Of a stretch of DNA of 64,000 nt, positions 42,599 through 55,016 are shown in pieces; positions within the stretch are counted from its first letter, which is position 1, and each line of letters starts with the position of its first letter. Both the position numbers and the translations under genes were made by a program. The DNA is from Prosopocoilus inquinatus (taxonomy: Eukaryota > Arthropoda > Insecta > Coleoptera > Lucanidae), in the NCBI GenBank assembly GCA_036172665.1, contig CM069871.1, positions 56,356,713 to 56,420,712 of the forward strand. Reading direction: 5' to 3'. The notes beneath the pieces were generated by a model. That model was not told where the DNA came from, searched no databases, and saw nothing but the letters and a program-made list of their open reading frames with translations.

Positions 42599-43704
42599 TT
42601 ATTCATTAAATAGGTTTCCGGTATTCTTAATTCTATTAATTTCGAGGATTTCTAACAGATCTAATTTTGGGCTTTTATTTTCAATATGAGGTATATCAAA
42701 ATTACTTTCTATATGGTGATCATTTTCTATCAGGTGTCTTGCATACGTTGAATCCTTATTGTTTTTCTCAAAGCATCTTTTGTGTTCATTGATTCTTTTA
42801 TTAAAAGATCGTCCTGTTTGTCCTATGTGCACTTTTGAACAAGTCCCACGTTTTAGTTTAGTATACTCCGGACTTTGTTTGTTTGTCTCGTTTGCTTTTA
42901 TTGTTTTTTATGTGTTTTGCTAATGTGTTTCTAGTTCTGTAAGCTAGTTTGAATTCGTGCTGTTTAAGTTGTTTACTTATTTTGTCTGTCGCGTTACCTA
43001 GATAAGTGAGAGTGTGGAATATTTGGGGTACTTTGTTGTCACTCGGGTATACTTCTTTTATTGCTTTCTTATAGAGTTTTTTATGCAGTATGTTGTCGAC
43101 TATAGAGGGTTTAAAACTATTATTAATCGCTATTTGTTTCATTAAATTGATTTCTTTTTCAAAATTGTCTTATGATAAGGGTGCACTGATTGCTCGGTGG
43201 ATCAAACTGTTATACGCTGCCAGTTTGTATTGATGTGGGTGTAGTGAATTGTTATTTATAGTTATAACTGTGTGGATTGGTTTGTGAAATATATTGAATT
43301 CATGTTTTTGGTTCTTTTTTGAAATATTTAAGTCTAAGAAATTTATGGATTCATTTATTTCTGTTTCCATTGTAAATTTTATATTAAGATGAACTGTGTT
43401 GATGAACTCGAAGAAATTGTTTAGTTGTCTATTAGTTCCGGTGAAACATGCTAAAATGTCGTCAGCGTATCTAAACCAGTATATGAAATTCCTATTTAAA
43501 TGATTGCTGTGAAGTATGTTGGTTGCTAGATTATCCATGAATATTTCTGCTAGTAATGGGCTTAAAGGGTTGCCCATAATTAACCTTTCTTGGAGTTATA
43601 CAGTGTACCTTGAAATTCAAAGTAATTTTGTTGTAAACATATTTCTAACATGTCCTTTATATCTGATGTTATTACTGGATTAATTCTATTTTTGTCTAAC
43701 TTAT
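42599..43704 (-). pseudogene. Penelope-like RT plus GIY-YIG endonuclease, minus-strand copy
   Basis: The protein is in several frames. The upstream part (ITSDIKDMLEICLQQNYFEF) leads by a 1-base frameshift into 43170-43577 (MGNPLSPLLAEIF, catalytic box YADD at residues 37-40, FLDLNISKKNQ). A stop follows, then 42858-43142 (thumb and linker). After another shift, 42599-42832 holds the GIY-YIG part (HIGQTGRSFNKRINEHKRCF) and ends EINRIKNTGNLFNE. It is a different PLE lineage from the copy at 2040-3058. The RT N terminus is missing. Confidence 0.85.
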
Positions 43705-43711
43705 TTTTTTA

Positions 43712-44176
43712 TTGATCCACAGAGCAATTGTCAAATTGTCAAAAGACAATTTTGAAAAAGAAATTAATTTAATAAAACAAATAGATACAATGATTGATAA
43801 TAGTTTTAAACCCTCTATAGTCGACAACATACTGCATAAAAAACTCTATAAGCAAGCAATAAAAGAAGTATACCCGAGTGACAATAAAGTACCTCAAATA
43901 TTCCACACCCTCAGTTATCTAGGTAATGCGACAGACAAATTAAGTAAACAACTTAAACAGCACGAATTCAAACTAGCTTACAGAACTAGAAATACATTAG
44001 CAAAACACATAAAAAACAATAAAAGCAAACGAGATAAACAAACAAAGTCCGGAGTATACAAACTAAAATGTGGGACTTGTTCAAAAGTGTACATAGGACA
44101 AACAGGACGATCTTTTAATAAAAGAATCAATGAAAACAAAAGATGTAGCAACTCGGGTGAATTTCCAGCCCCTTAG
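43712..44176 (+). pseudogene. Penelope-like linker and GIY-YIG start, plus-strand copy
   Basis: An open frame collinear with the minus-strand copy from LIHRAI onward: linker, then the zinc-knuckle-like KCGTCSKVYIGQTGRSFNKR. It is cut off after INENKRC, where about half of the nuclease has been deleted and unrelated residues lead to a stop. The RT is absent, so it is non-functional. Confidence 0.85.
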
Positions 44177-44252
44177 TTCGTATAAAATAAGTTTAATACT
44201 AGCACTATAAATAGCCCGTTTTGTAAAATTTGCGCAAATATTCTTGTTATAC

Positions 44253-44288
44253 CGACATGACGAAGCTACAGTGTAGCGAAACGCGTCG
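44253..44288 (+). ncRNA. hammerhead-like motif of the plus-strand PLE
   Basis: CGAC pairs with GTCG. Inside are ATGACGA, an unpaired A, hairpin GCTAC/GTAGC and GAAAC. The first core base is A where C is required, so this copy is probably inactive. The minus-strand counterpart at 42471-42503 keeps CTGACGA but has lost GAAA and half of stem II. Confidence 0.5.
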
Positions 44289-44399
44289 TATTACAATAAA
44301 AAGAATTGTGAAAATCAACAAGTGTTTTGTTTATTTAATATAATTATAATGGATTTTCACCAAGTAAAGGCCACCACACTACAAAGAAAAAAATATTAT

Positions 44400-46225
44400 T
44401 AGGCAAGGGCCAGAAAATCAAGTTCTCTCGTCGAAAACAATGTACATTTTCTAGAGCTAGCAGCGAGAAAATGATATTAATTATATCATCGGAGTATCAT
44501 ATAATAAATGTGAATTTTTATGCATATAACAACGATACCTTTTTGTAGAAACTTATTCACGTGTGCGTAGGAGCCAGATGAACACACGTTGACAGCGTGG
44601 GTAATGCAAATTATTGGTACTTGACATGTAATCAATAAGCATATTCGTTGTAATCAAAGTTACTATTGAACAGCCCGTGACACATGCTGTTACGTTTCCG
44701 CAATTGTTCAGGGTTGAAGACTATTTAGATACTCATCAAAATCATCATATAGATATGCAAAAACTGTTGCTTGTAGTTTCTAAATATTTATTATTTTGAT
44801 AATGACATAATAATGACATAATTTCAGATGTGCAGAATTTTACCACTACACGGATCTGCCGTAGAAAGTTTGCAGAAAAATATTATCGCTTATATTTATT
44901 TTTGAAAGAATATTTGAATAAATTTGAAAAGTTTGAATGCTACCTGCTACTTTTTATGTGTCTCTAATTTGAAGCGAGGGGTCGACAAATATCTCTTGAG
45001 CAAAACGTAATATGCAGCAAAATTTGCCTAAGATTTAAAGCAAAACCCATAGAATTTGATGCTTTCCAATAAAAAAAATAAAAATGTCAAAAGAAGCAAA
45101 ATCGAAAGAAGAATCCGAAACAGCAACAATCCGAGCAAGAAAATCCTCGTAAAAGTGAAAGAAATTTCACTATTATTAAATTAACAGCTCACTCAGGTCA
45201 AAAAAACAAACAAATAAATACTGTAAATGAGATGATCAGAGAAAAGAATTCAGGCCACTTAGTGTTGCACGCTTTTTACGTCGAATGTACTATGCGATGC
45301 ATCGAATTGCTATTGAGTGGAAGGGGAAGGAGTGCAATGCTAGCGTTCGCACGTTATGGGCGAGGCTGATACAGTCCGAGTACTAAATTTTCGTACCGTT
45401 CGCGGAGCAAGTGGCCTGAATTCTTTTCCTTGGAGATGATGAAGCTTACTTTGAACTACACAACGTCTTGGAGCACCTGAAAACTTTCTTGTAAATGGCC
45501 AAGTTACATGTGAGATTTTGAGAACTGTGTTCATTTCTGTGCTTCAAGAAATAACAAAAAATTTACAATTAAGAACACAATTTTAATGACCATTATTTAT
45601 TGAAAGTAGACATGCTGAGGCAAAATTACGACGAAGAAGATGATGAAGATGACTAAATATGACCAAAGCAACTCAGAAAGAAACGAATTCCATGTCAAAA
45701 CTCCCTTGAAATGATGACAGTCCTTGAAAAAAAGGACAGAATAGAATACAAGACGCAAAAGCAAGACTCCGCGAGCAAACAATTTTAACGAAGAAGTAAA
45801 CCAGAAAATTAGCAGAAGAAGAAAATTAAGAAGAGAAACCCAAGACTAGACTGAGCTGGACGATGACAGATGTTAAACCAGAGGACAGAACCATCTCTCA
45901 TAAGTTTGCATTAAATTTTATCAAATCAAAAATTGGCCGCGCGATGCCATTGTAAAAACGTGCAGCCCAGGGGTGGAAAAAGGGTGATAGATTAAGAGAA
46001 GAGGGGAAATCTAAATAACCAAATAATCTCTCTTTGTCTCCAGTTCTTTTAGCAGACAAAGTTGAACCACGAATTTCTTTGTTAGTAGCATTCAGGTTTT
46101 CGAGTGGAAAGCCAGAAATCGATTTCCAAATCGTTTTCCACGGATTGCTCTAATGAAATTTACTTATTTTTTTGGAATTTTCGAAATCGATTCACTTCTT
46201 ATCTCTTTCTATGTTTAGTTAATAG
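44400..46225. other. intergenic with one short inverted-repeat element
   Basis: Apart from family I copy 2 (45242-45427), no gene or repeat was recognised. The minus-strand frames 45340-45534 and 45597-45782 lack motifs; the first overlaps the element. Confidence 0.35.
45242..45427. repeat. short inverted-repeat element, family I, copy 2
   Basis: AAAAGAATTCAGGCCACTT is exactly inverted at the right end. Next to the right end, GTACGAAAATTTAGTACTCG (read inward) matches the left sub-terminal part of copy 1 at 4590-5018. No coding capacity. Confidence 0.75.
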
Positions 46226-46521
46226 CATAGTCCCACAAAAAAATTTTCTTCAGATCCGAAGGTCAGACTATGTCTACTACATGATTTTGGGGTGGCTGAA
46301 TCCAAATCCGCGATCCATTTAACTTCATTACGTCAGGTTTTTTCAATAACCCCATATAATCTTTTGACCCAAATTGTCAAGTCCTATTAAACACAAGATC
46401 CTGTAAACGGAGCTATGCATCCGCAATAACCCTATAGCCCTGTACATGTAACCCCGAACCCCCTAACCCCATATTCCGATAACTCCATATCCGATAACTT
46501 CAATAATCACGTTACTCAGTA

Positions 46522-47787
46522 CGTGGGCTGCTGGAAAAGTTTCTGGAAATGGTATGAAAAACGCATATGAAATTTGGTAAACGGTATCATTGTTTTTCGA
46601 AGTATTCGCCTTTGACGTCAATACACTTTTGCATACGCTCGAACCAATTTCTAAAGCACGTTTTCCACTCTAAAGATGGTACCTCAGAAACCAGTGTCCG
46701 GAATGTTTCCACCGCTGCGTCAGCCGACGAAAATCGCTCACCACGCATTTTATTTTTGATATTTGGGAACAAAAAGAAATCATGAATATGGACAATGAGT
46801 CATTAATTCAACATCTTTGTTGGATAAAAAACCAACTGTTTGACGGGCCGAGTGAGAGCTGGAGTTGTCATGATGGAGAATAATTCGTCGATTTCGATTG
46901 TTTCTTCTTATTTGATCGATGACTTCCGGCAAACAAATTGTAGTATACCATTCAGCATTCACGGTTTTTCGATCCTCTAAAGCCACGGTTGCTACATGTC
47001 CAGTTAAACCAAAGAAACAAGCAATCATTTGCTTCGCAGCACTGCGTGAACGGACAACTTTTGTTGGTTTTGATTCATTTTGAAATACCCAAACGGTAGA
47101 TTGTTGTTTACTTTCTGGCTCGTACGAATAGATCCACGTTTCGTCACCAGTAGCGATGTTATAATCTAAATTTGAATAACCTCCATTCAATTTCTTGATC
47201 ATTACTTCGCACCATTTGACACGACCCTGCTTTTGCGCTTCTGTTAAATTGTGTGGGATCCAACGACTGCAAAGCTTTCATACGTTCAAATGATCATGCA
47301 AAATCTGGTGTATTGCTTTCATGTCAATGCGTAAGGATGCTTGAATCTCACGGTATGTCACATCTCGCTCAAATATTTCACGCATAGCATCTACATTAGT
47401 GGCAACAACAGATGTTGATGGACGACCTTCACGAAATTCGTGACTGAGAGAGGTACGTCCACGCTGGAATTCGGCAAACCAATTATAAAACTGCTCTTTG
47501 ATGGTGCTTCATCTCCAAAAGCCAAATGAAGCCGATCGAGGCATTGTTTCGGCGTTAGATTACATTTGAATTCGTAAAAAATCATGGCACGAAAATTTTC
47601 ACGCGAGATTTCCATGTTTACACAAAATAACTTTTTCTCAAATGCTGTACAAACAAAACTATTTCACTTGGATTGGAACTGTCAATAGAATTATTGGCGG
47701 AAAAGTCAAATTTTTCAAATATGAGAGTTGATAAACGCTAACAATTCTAGACCTACTAGATTCCAGAAAATTTTCCAACAGCCCACG
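46522..47787 (-). mobile_element. mariner element, 1266 bp
   Basis: Both ends read CGTGGGCTG inward, continuing TTGGAAAA / CTGGAAAA and TTTCTGGAA over about 28 bp, flanked by TA. Length, TA duplication and encoded protein are all standard for a mariner. It is inserted in the left arm of family G. Confidence 0.93.
46587..47615 (-). pseudogene. mariner transposase, frameshifted
   Basis: A DD34D cut-and-paste transposase. The N-terminal helix-turn-helix region is at 47391-47615 (ISRENFRAMIFYEFKC, RLHLAFGDEAPSKS). The middle part (to 47203) is in other frames with stops. The catalytic core at 46780-47202 has GDETWIYSYEPESKQQS (first Asp) and ILHHDNSSSHSARQT (second Asp). The C terminus at 46587-46772 ends MQKCIDVKGEYFEKQ. 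Just before the third catalytic region (DFFLFPNIKNK) several codons are deleted and the frame shifts. At least three frameshifts make it non-functional. The protein is of the type most common in insect mariners, a group known for horizontal transfer. Confidence 0.92.
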
Positions 47788-48437
47788 TAGTTTGACCTGA
47801 TCTTTCATCGCGGGCATATCGCGAGATTTATCAGGGCCCTATAAATGGAATATATAAAACTTTCTAACCCTGCAGCATCTAACCCGTAACCCTCTAATTC
47901 CATAATACCATAACCCCATAACCATTATATTTTTGGAATTGACGCAGAATCTACTGAAGATGATAAAACTGGGAGCCAATAATGATGCAGGTTATTTTTC
48001 TTGCATCAAACAATCAAACTACTGCGTAACGTGGTTATTGGAGTTTAACATTATGGGATCATAGAGTTGAGGGGTTATAGGGTTAAGGGATTGTACGGTT
48101 TAATATATTCTATTTATAGAGCCCTGATATATCCGGCGATAACAGATCAAGTCAAATTACTGAATAACGTGGTTATTGAACTTATCGGTTATGGGGTTAT
48201 ATGGTTATAGAGTTAGGGAGTTTGGAGTTAAATGTAAAGGGTGAGAGGTTGTGGGTGCATTGCGTCCTTTACAGGATCGTTTGTGTGTAATAAGACTTGA
48301 CAGCTTGGATTATGGCGTTATTGGTAAAACCTGACGGGATGGAGTTAAATGCATCGCGAATTTGGATTTAGCGACCCCGAAAACATCTAATAGACGTAGT
48401 CTGACCTCCAGATCTGAACATTTTTTATGAGGCTGTG

Positions 48438-50130
48438 TAATCCTTCCTTATTATGCTTCAAATGAAAATTCGTAGCTTTAGATTATAAAATACATTCAAA
48501 TATAAGAGACATTTTCGTACAATAACAATGAGATTAAAAACAAAATAATATATGAATTAAATTAAATTGATTAATTATTTAAATTTAACAATTAACTGAA
48601 TACTTCACGAGGAGAAATATTGACACGAGTCTCAAACAGACTAAATTACCTTCAGAACTACTTTACTACATGACAGGAGTCCGTGTGCCTTGGCAAGGGT
48701 CTTGTCGAACTTCCCTCTGATGAGAAAAACTACCTATTTATATGAATACGATTGACCTAATTCCAGTCTGCGTGGGCTTTGCATTAGGCGTTGGTCTTGA
48801 AAAATCCTGATGACTCATTCTATTTCACTGGTAGCAGTTATTAGGTAACTGATGTGCGAATGTAAGCCAAGGTTTGTTTGTAGGAATCAGGGGCATTTAC
48901 ATAAATATTTTTTCTTTAAACTATGATTCACCGGAGATCCAACGGTATTTCTCGCTCCGCAAAGAATTCCAATATTTCGGTAGTTCTAATTTAATAAAGT
49001 ATCTTAATTCAATGAACTGTACCGAATTAGAAAAAAAATAATCATAAGAATTTGGATTCTCTTACACCGTAAACTGTTGCTAACACACGAAACGTCTAGA
49101 CGGAAGGAGCCTTTTTTGTCGTGGAAGACGAGATCGAAGATTGTAAATAGGCTGTATATTACTGGTAAACAGGAAGGTAGTAATTACAATTTTTATCACT
49201 TTAAAATGGGAATGTATTTGATAACATAAAACATTAATTTTATGGTAAGGCCGTTATGTGCTCTTAAGACGGCTGATTCCTCATTGAGGAATCCTCATCC
49301 CTAGACTGGGTAAACTTTTCAAAAAAAAGAGAAATAAAAAACATTCCTAAATAATAAGAATACGAGATCATTTTATTAGAAAATCTCCAAGATAATATGG
49401 ATGATTCTAGATTTCATTAAACATGTGCAAAATGTGATCTGCGTAGTGCATGTGAAGCAAACGAAAAGATTATTAAAAAATCGCTTCAAAGTATGATTAG
49501 ACTATATAAAATTATATAAATTTAACCTCTTTTCGTGCTACTTGGGCTCGCAAAGTACTCCATATGGTGGCAAGGTCACTTTCTCGTATTTAAGGGAGTT
49601 TCGGTTCAGATAAATTTCACCTAACGTTGAAAATGACAGCTTCGCAATTGAAACACGTGCTTGCTGCTAAGTGAGTTACCGTGGAACAGGAAGTCGATGT
49701 ACCTTCTTGATTCTAAGTTCCACAGTGCAAGCTTTACATTAATTATTAACTAGAACCTAATTATAATACTTACTTAATAAATAAATAAAATAGTATTTAA
49801 TATACAAACAAAATGCTGCCCAGTTATAGCTTTTATCTGTGGTTTTAATTTAAAATTTAAAGATTTTAAAATATCAGATATTATTTCAGACTTTTTGGAG
49901 ATACGAGATGCCAAGGTTTTGAGTCCGCCACGTTTCCAGCTGGGAAAGGAAAAAATTGCTTTTATAAATTCATTCTTCTGAGATCGCTTGAAATAAAATC
50001 TGGGCGGGTTGATTATTTCATGAAAAAATCATGAGGTTTCACGCATTTAATAAATAACAGACATGTGCGTTGTTGCTTCGTGATGAATGAAAAAATACGA
50101 AGAACAGAAAACAAATTCATATTTCATGTA
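48438..50130. other. intergenic, nothing recognised
   Basis: A+T-rich DNA without supported frames or terminal repeats. Confidence 0.4.
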
Positions 50131-51079
50131 CCGGGTGTCCACTATTAAAGTCGAACAGAGGTATTTAATTAACATTTGCATTCAATTAAGAGGCTCTTTG
50201 ACTTGACTTGTACCGGGCGTTTGCAAAAAAAGTGCAAAATTTTTAACCACAGTACGCCGACAGCACAAACAATGCGAAAACAATACAAAAAAAATCCATT
50301 ATCCGTTTGTTATTAGGCGCTCAAGGAATAACAAGAAATAAAAAAAAAAACTTAGGGAACTTGCTTTTTTGATCGTAGACAGTAAATATCGCGGGAATGA
50401 CTAATACGCAAGACATATTCACCGAATATCATCTGTGTGGAGGATCGCATTCAAACAAATGTTCACTATTAGACGTTTAGAAATGTTTACAACAATTGTT
50501 CGACGTGGCGTCCATCATTAGCGACACACAAACGAGCTCGTCGAAAAAGTGATTCTTGTGTTCGTCTGCATGTCAGGATTAGCACAAATACTGTCGACGC
50601 CATTATGAATACACTCCTCTGAAATGCTGTTCTCTCGCCATTCGTGAATTGCGGCATTTTAATAAGTAATAATATTATGCAGATAGTAATCATATTTAGC
50701 TTTAACTCGTTCAATCGCTTTTCACAAACTAAACTGTTGATCCCAAAAACTATGGAATAATAAATTGTCTGTCATAATCATAAAAAAATGAAGCAATTTT
50801 TTTCGCTCTGCTGTAACACAACTTACTGCGACGTTAAAAACAATGCTTTTATTGGCTTATCGACTTCGGCAATGGTCACTGCATGATTGCACTTCTGTTT
50901 TTTGTTGCAATATAACTTCATTTTCTTGACCTTCCCCAAAGACATAGACGTACGATTATTTCTTGCCCGATTTTCAACCGCGATTTTCTCGAAATGTGTA
51001 AAACTTTTGTTAATAACATATTCAGTTCAGTCGTTCCCATTTATGGTGATGTATTACAGTTTTAAATTTCTGCTTCCGG
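50131..51079 (-). mobile_element. decayed TA-flanked element with a transposase-like 3' end, family M
   Basis: CCGGGTGTCC follows TA on the left and CCGG precedes TA on the right. The right sub-terminal sequence (TCGTTCCCATTTATGGTGAT and onwards) resembles the end of family D. A minus-strand frame ending at 50487 reads TQESLFRRARLCVANDGRHV and then EQLL-stop. This looks like the C-terminal R-x-x-C-x-x-x-x-GxHxE(H)LL tail of insect Tc1/mariner-like transposases. D may be a MITE related to M. Confidence 0.4.
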
Positions 51080-51081
51080 TA

Positions 51082-53838
51082 TAATAAAATAATAATTAAA
51101 TATTAAGTAATAAGGCTGCTAACAATTTTTGTTCAAGACTAAAAGTTCTAGAAGAAAACGAATTAAAAAACATGTGCTATTGTTTTAGATTTCCTATTAA
51201 CTTCGACTAAAAATTGACTCTATAAATATTCCATTTCAACTTCCTTTTCATCATCATCAAATATTTATCAAATAAACTGTAACTAATCTTAAACGTACTC
51301 CTATCTAGGCTATTAGTGCGAATGTCAATCACAGTTTCAATATTAACAGAAAAGCAATTATTTAGGTGGTTTGAAATACGATCTCAGTATGAATAGATCG
51401 AACCGCAGAAGCTTGATGCTTGATGAATGGTCCGGACAAGCGTATATTATCGTAAATTACTCGATCAATATTGGGGGCCCTTGCATTCATCAAAGGCACG
51501 CACCTTAGAACACCTACCTCGGAGTTGGACTCGTTGATGTGAACCACCGGCAGACGTAAACAATTAATCCATCACTGCAATTCAGGTTCTCGCAAGTGTA
51601 CTAGAGTATATATGATCTAGTCCTTAATCCTGTTAGGAGATCCTGCTTGTCTTAGAGGAAATCATCACGCGCAAATGAAGCTTCCGTGATTGCAGCTATA
51701 CAAGTAATTAATCAAACTGTTGTCTAGACCTTGTTTTTTGATAGTCGAAAGCAATAACAATTACGATATCGGAGTTTATCAATGAAATATTGCTGACAAA
51801 ATGAATTTTGTTCGTAAATTCCAATATTAACATTGATGGTCAAAAATCTTTAAAGTTTGTGACGTAATTTAATCGATATTTCAATTTGAAAGAAAAATGA
51901 ACAAGAAACATCAACATTTGCTAACGGCACTCAGTTATTTAAGGAAGCAGGGGTTCGTGGGCTCAAAAATAAATTATTAAATGAAAATATTTCAAGATGC
52001 ACAAAGTGAAAACTTTGACTAAATGGAAACATGAATTTAATTCAAAACAGGGCGCCAGCCAAGGTCTTTGATAGGAAAAGAATGTATGGAAGACTGGGAA
52101 ACCATATCAGGAAAATATAAAAAAAATAAACAATTAAACAGCAACCGTAATAATAAGAAATTAAATGTAAATATATATGTATTGAAAAAATTATAATAAA
52201 TATCTATGGCTAGTAATTGTGTTGAATCTCGTGGAGTAATTATTCTTAAAAATTTCAAGATTAAATAATAGGAGATAGTTATATTTCACAATGATATTGT
52301 ACTTCATGAAGGCTTCATTCCGTTCACATTTTGTGACAATAAATAGAATTAGAAGTAAATAAATGTTAGATTTGACCATAAAGAATTTTAGATTGTAATT
52401 AAAAGTATGTAAATTGTTAGCTATGAAAATTAAATTGCAACCACAACTTAAATGTTGAAACTGATTAATAATATAGGTAAATAATATTTATATGAAATTG
52501 AAAGTTAATATTAATAGTTATAATATAATAATTAATAATGAAATTAAGTAAATTTAATGAAATTGAATGAAATTTGAATAACTTGAGATACCAAAAAAAT
52601 TAAATTACAAAAGAAATATATATATAAATAAATTCTTAAATTTGCGTTAAAGTTAGGTCATAAAAACCTGCGACACGGCGTCCGAAGATCCGACGTGTTC
52701 TGCGGTGAAGATGTTGAACCACCACCCTAGGGATCCCAACCAAAAAATATAGCGGCAGCGCTTCTCACCGGTACTGACTTGAAGAAAACGGGGTGGTATG
52801 GAAATATTGGTAAATTCAAAGGGCGGTCATACGGCCCATCCGAATTAAATCTCAGAAGAAAAAAAGGAGGAAGATTCTAAATTAGAATCGTTCCACGATT
52901 TAATAATTTGCCCATTATGAAATTATTACTTTGCGCCAAAAGAAAATTATAAGGCTCCTCCAAAAAACCATAGAATAAACATCTAGTATAAGGGGCACGT
53001 TCTTCTCGTGAAATGCGGATCGCGAACACAGAAATATCGGTAGCACCGGAAAAATACAAAATAACGTGGAATAACAAACTCACCTTGCTTTTAAGGGTGT
53101 AAACCAAAATTTAGGATGCCATTGGAGGGTAAATGGTTTTTAAGAAACACAAAATTTCAACCGTAAAATTCATATGCCGAAATGGCCTCTCTTAAGCACC
53201 TCAAGCGAATCGCTGACCCAGATCCGGTCCTGCGATCAACGGATCCGCTCGAAAATTTGGCAAAACCCCGGGAAACTTCAAATGCGATGCAATCGCGATC
53301 CAAATAAGAGCCAACAGATAGTCCAAAAGAGGAAATAATATTTAGGAAATTTAAAAGAAAAGAAAATCAAATTTAAAATATTACATATTGATAAGAGAGA
53401 TTTGAATATTTGAAAACAATACAGTTAACGACTGAATGAATTTAGGTTACCCATAACTAGATGGCGGCAAGGTACCAATTCCCTCAACAATTAATTGAAT
53501 TAAATTTCCAAATTAAGAGAATTGCCAAAACAATTGTCACAAGTTTTCTCTTGCAATACCTCATTCTTCAGTGATTCCCTTCGCTCGAGATGTAACCTTC
53601 TCACTCGCAAAAGAACACATGCTTTTTAGACTCGTCGCATAAAATATTACAAGTATTTTGTCGTTTATTATAGAAATAAAAATAAGGGGAATGATAAAAT
53701 TTGATTAACTTCTTATGTTACATACTTTACGTACGTAATTTGCGAATATTAAACAAGAAAATTAAAAGTTCGACGATTTTTTTTTAAAGTTTTGTTTCTC
53801 CTGGGAAAAACCTGAGGCTTTAATAACATTTGAGGGAT
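51082..53838. other. intergenic, no gene recognised
   Basis: A minus-strand frame at 51362-51547 (MVHINESNSEVGVLRCVPLM at the start) has coding-like composition but no known domain. 52090-52620 is extremely A+T-rich, low-complexity sequence. 52670-53620 is somewhat richer in G+C, with a minus-strand frame at 52877-53107, and may be an old insertion. No termini were found. Confidence 0.3.
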
Positions 53839-53857
53839 ACCCTGTATTGTACAGGGT
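53839..53857. repeat. two transposon tips abutting (ACCCTGTA-TTG-TACAGGGT)
   Basis: A perfect 8-bp palindrome with a 3-base centre. In this window CCCTGTA and TACAGGG are the ends of several TA-flanked element families, so this looks like the right end of one element next to the left end of another. Confidence 0.4.
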
Positions 53858-55016
53858 ACAGCTGTACTTTTACAATATTCATCATATTTAAAAACCTAGC
53901 GACTATCAACAATATTACGATTCAGTTCGCGTTAAAATTAGTCATTTTTTAAATGGAATATCCTGTAAATTATAATATATTTCGATAGTGCTTTCTAACC
54001 ATATCATATTTTATGGTTTTAAGATTGATAACCTATAACCTATTATTAACCTATTATCACTTTTCTATAATCAAATTAAGAAACGTGCTGTATATTATTT
54101 TTATTTGACTCAGAAATATTTGATCTGTTGTATCATTCAAGATATTTATCCAAACACTTTATTTTCAAATTAACAATTTCTTTATCATTGTTGTAGCGGT
54201 TGCAATAAAAATATGGAATAAATACGGGAACTGAACGATTTTCAATACATAATTCCAATCACACTATGAAAACAAATGGAAAGGATTTATTTAGACTGTA
54301 ATAAATTCTATTTTGAAGCTAGATATCAAAGAAACAAACTGAATCTTAACATTTTTTACACATTAAATAAGAATAGCAAAATGCCTCCAGTCACAAAAAG
54401 GTTTGAGAATCATAAAAATTTAAACTATTGAAACAAATTTAAAAGAAACTTTGCCATATTGCTAAACACGCATTTTCTTCTTTTTGCGTTTGCCAAGTAC
54501 ATCTTTATGCACTTGTTTCTTTACGTATCTCCATAAATTAAGAATGATATTGGTGAAAACAGTTTAGTAATAGTTTTCTGGAATTTATTTCATACTAATA
54601 TTAGATTAGGTACAGTGCCATTTTCAATCATCCACACACGCGCACCCTTTGGTTGGTACGAGCCAGAGGATATTCTCATTGAATGTCCAAAAGAAATGAA
54701 GATAATGGCGTGGCTGTCGAAATACGTATCTACGATTATAAAGAAATTGTACAAAAAGTACGATAAACTGTATAGATACAGTTCTTAAATGATTCTAAGA
54801 CGAATAAAAATATTATACCGCACGTTCCATAAGTTGATTAAAAAGAAGTGATAATAACTCACAAGTTATAAATCTAGACCGTATAATATGTATGGTTGGA
54901 AACCTACTACAGGGTGTTCTATTTAAAAAAATGACTAATTTTACAATACGCGAACTGTGTTGTTGATAGTCGCTAGGTTTTCAAAAATGATGAATATTGT
55001 AAAAGTAGAGGGATTT
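53856..55016. repeat. inverted pair, family E, tips facing each other
   Basis: The left copy (53856-53965) ends TTTAAATGGAATATCCTG, then TA. The right copy (54910-55016) begins, after TA, CAGGGTGTTCTATTTAAA. Both share ATGACTAATTTT, CGCGAACTG, GTTGATAGTCGCTAGG and TGATGAATATTGTAAAAGTA. They are separated by 944 bp of A+T-rich DNA with no recognised content. Confidence 0.75.

Larger units (their letters stand above)
42420..44384. mobile_element. two Penelope-like copies joined head to head, one 15-bp duplication
   Basis: AGAAAAAAATATTAT lies at 42405-42419 and 44385-44399. Inside, a minus-strand copy (3' end at the left, about 42421-43704) meets a plus-strand copy (about 43712-44340) that is truncated further 3'. 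The outer ends are inverted repeats of each other (AAACACTTGTTGATTTTCAC, then AATTCTTTTTATTGTAATAC). About 45 extra bases follow the right copy before the duplication. Both copies encode the same protein with high identity, so they come from one source and were inserted together. Confidence 0.85.
46226..48437. mobile_element. foldback element, family G, with a mariner inside
   Basis: The left arm (46226-46520, continuing after the mariner from 47790) and the right arm (about 48110-48437) are imperfect inverted copies. Shared landmarks are CAGATC followed by GAGGTCAGACTA, TTTAACTCCA, CGTCAGGTTTT, TGTCAAGTC, GATCCTGTAAA and TATCAGGGC. The arms contain many short GGTTATAG / CTATAACC-like units, giving a telomere-like look that is probably coincidental. 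No coding capacity of its own. Exact tips and duplication are uncertain. Confidence 0.7.

Noticed and set aside
46522..47787. Mariner transposase as a SETMAR-like host gene
   Set aside because: It has complete inverted repeats, a TA duplication, several frameshifts and no adjoining SET-domain exon, so it is an ordinary decayed mariner.
46440..48240. Telomere-like repeats (CCCTATAACCCC, GGTTATAG)
   Set aside because: The units are irregular, differ from the insect telomere motif TTAGG, and lie inside the arms of a foldback element.
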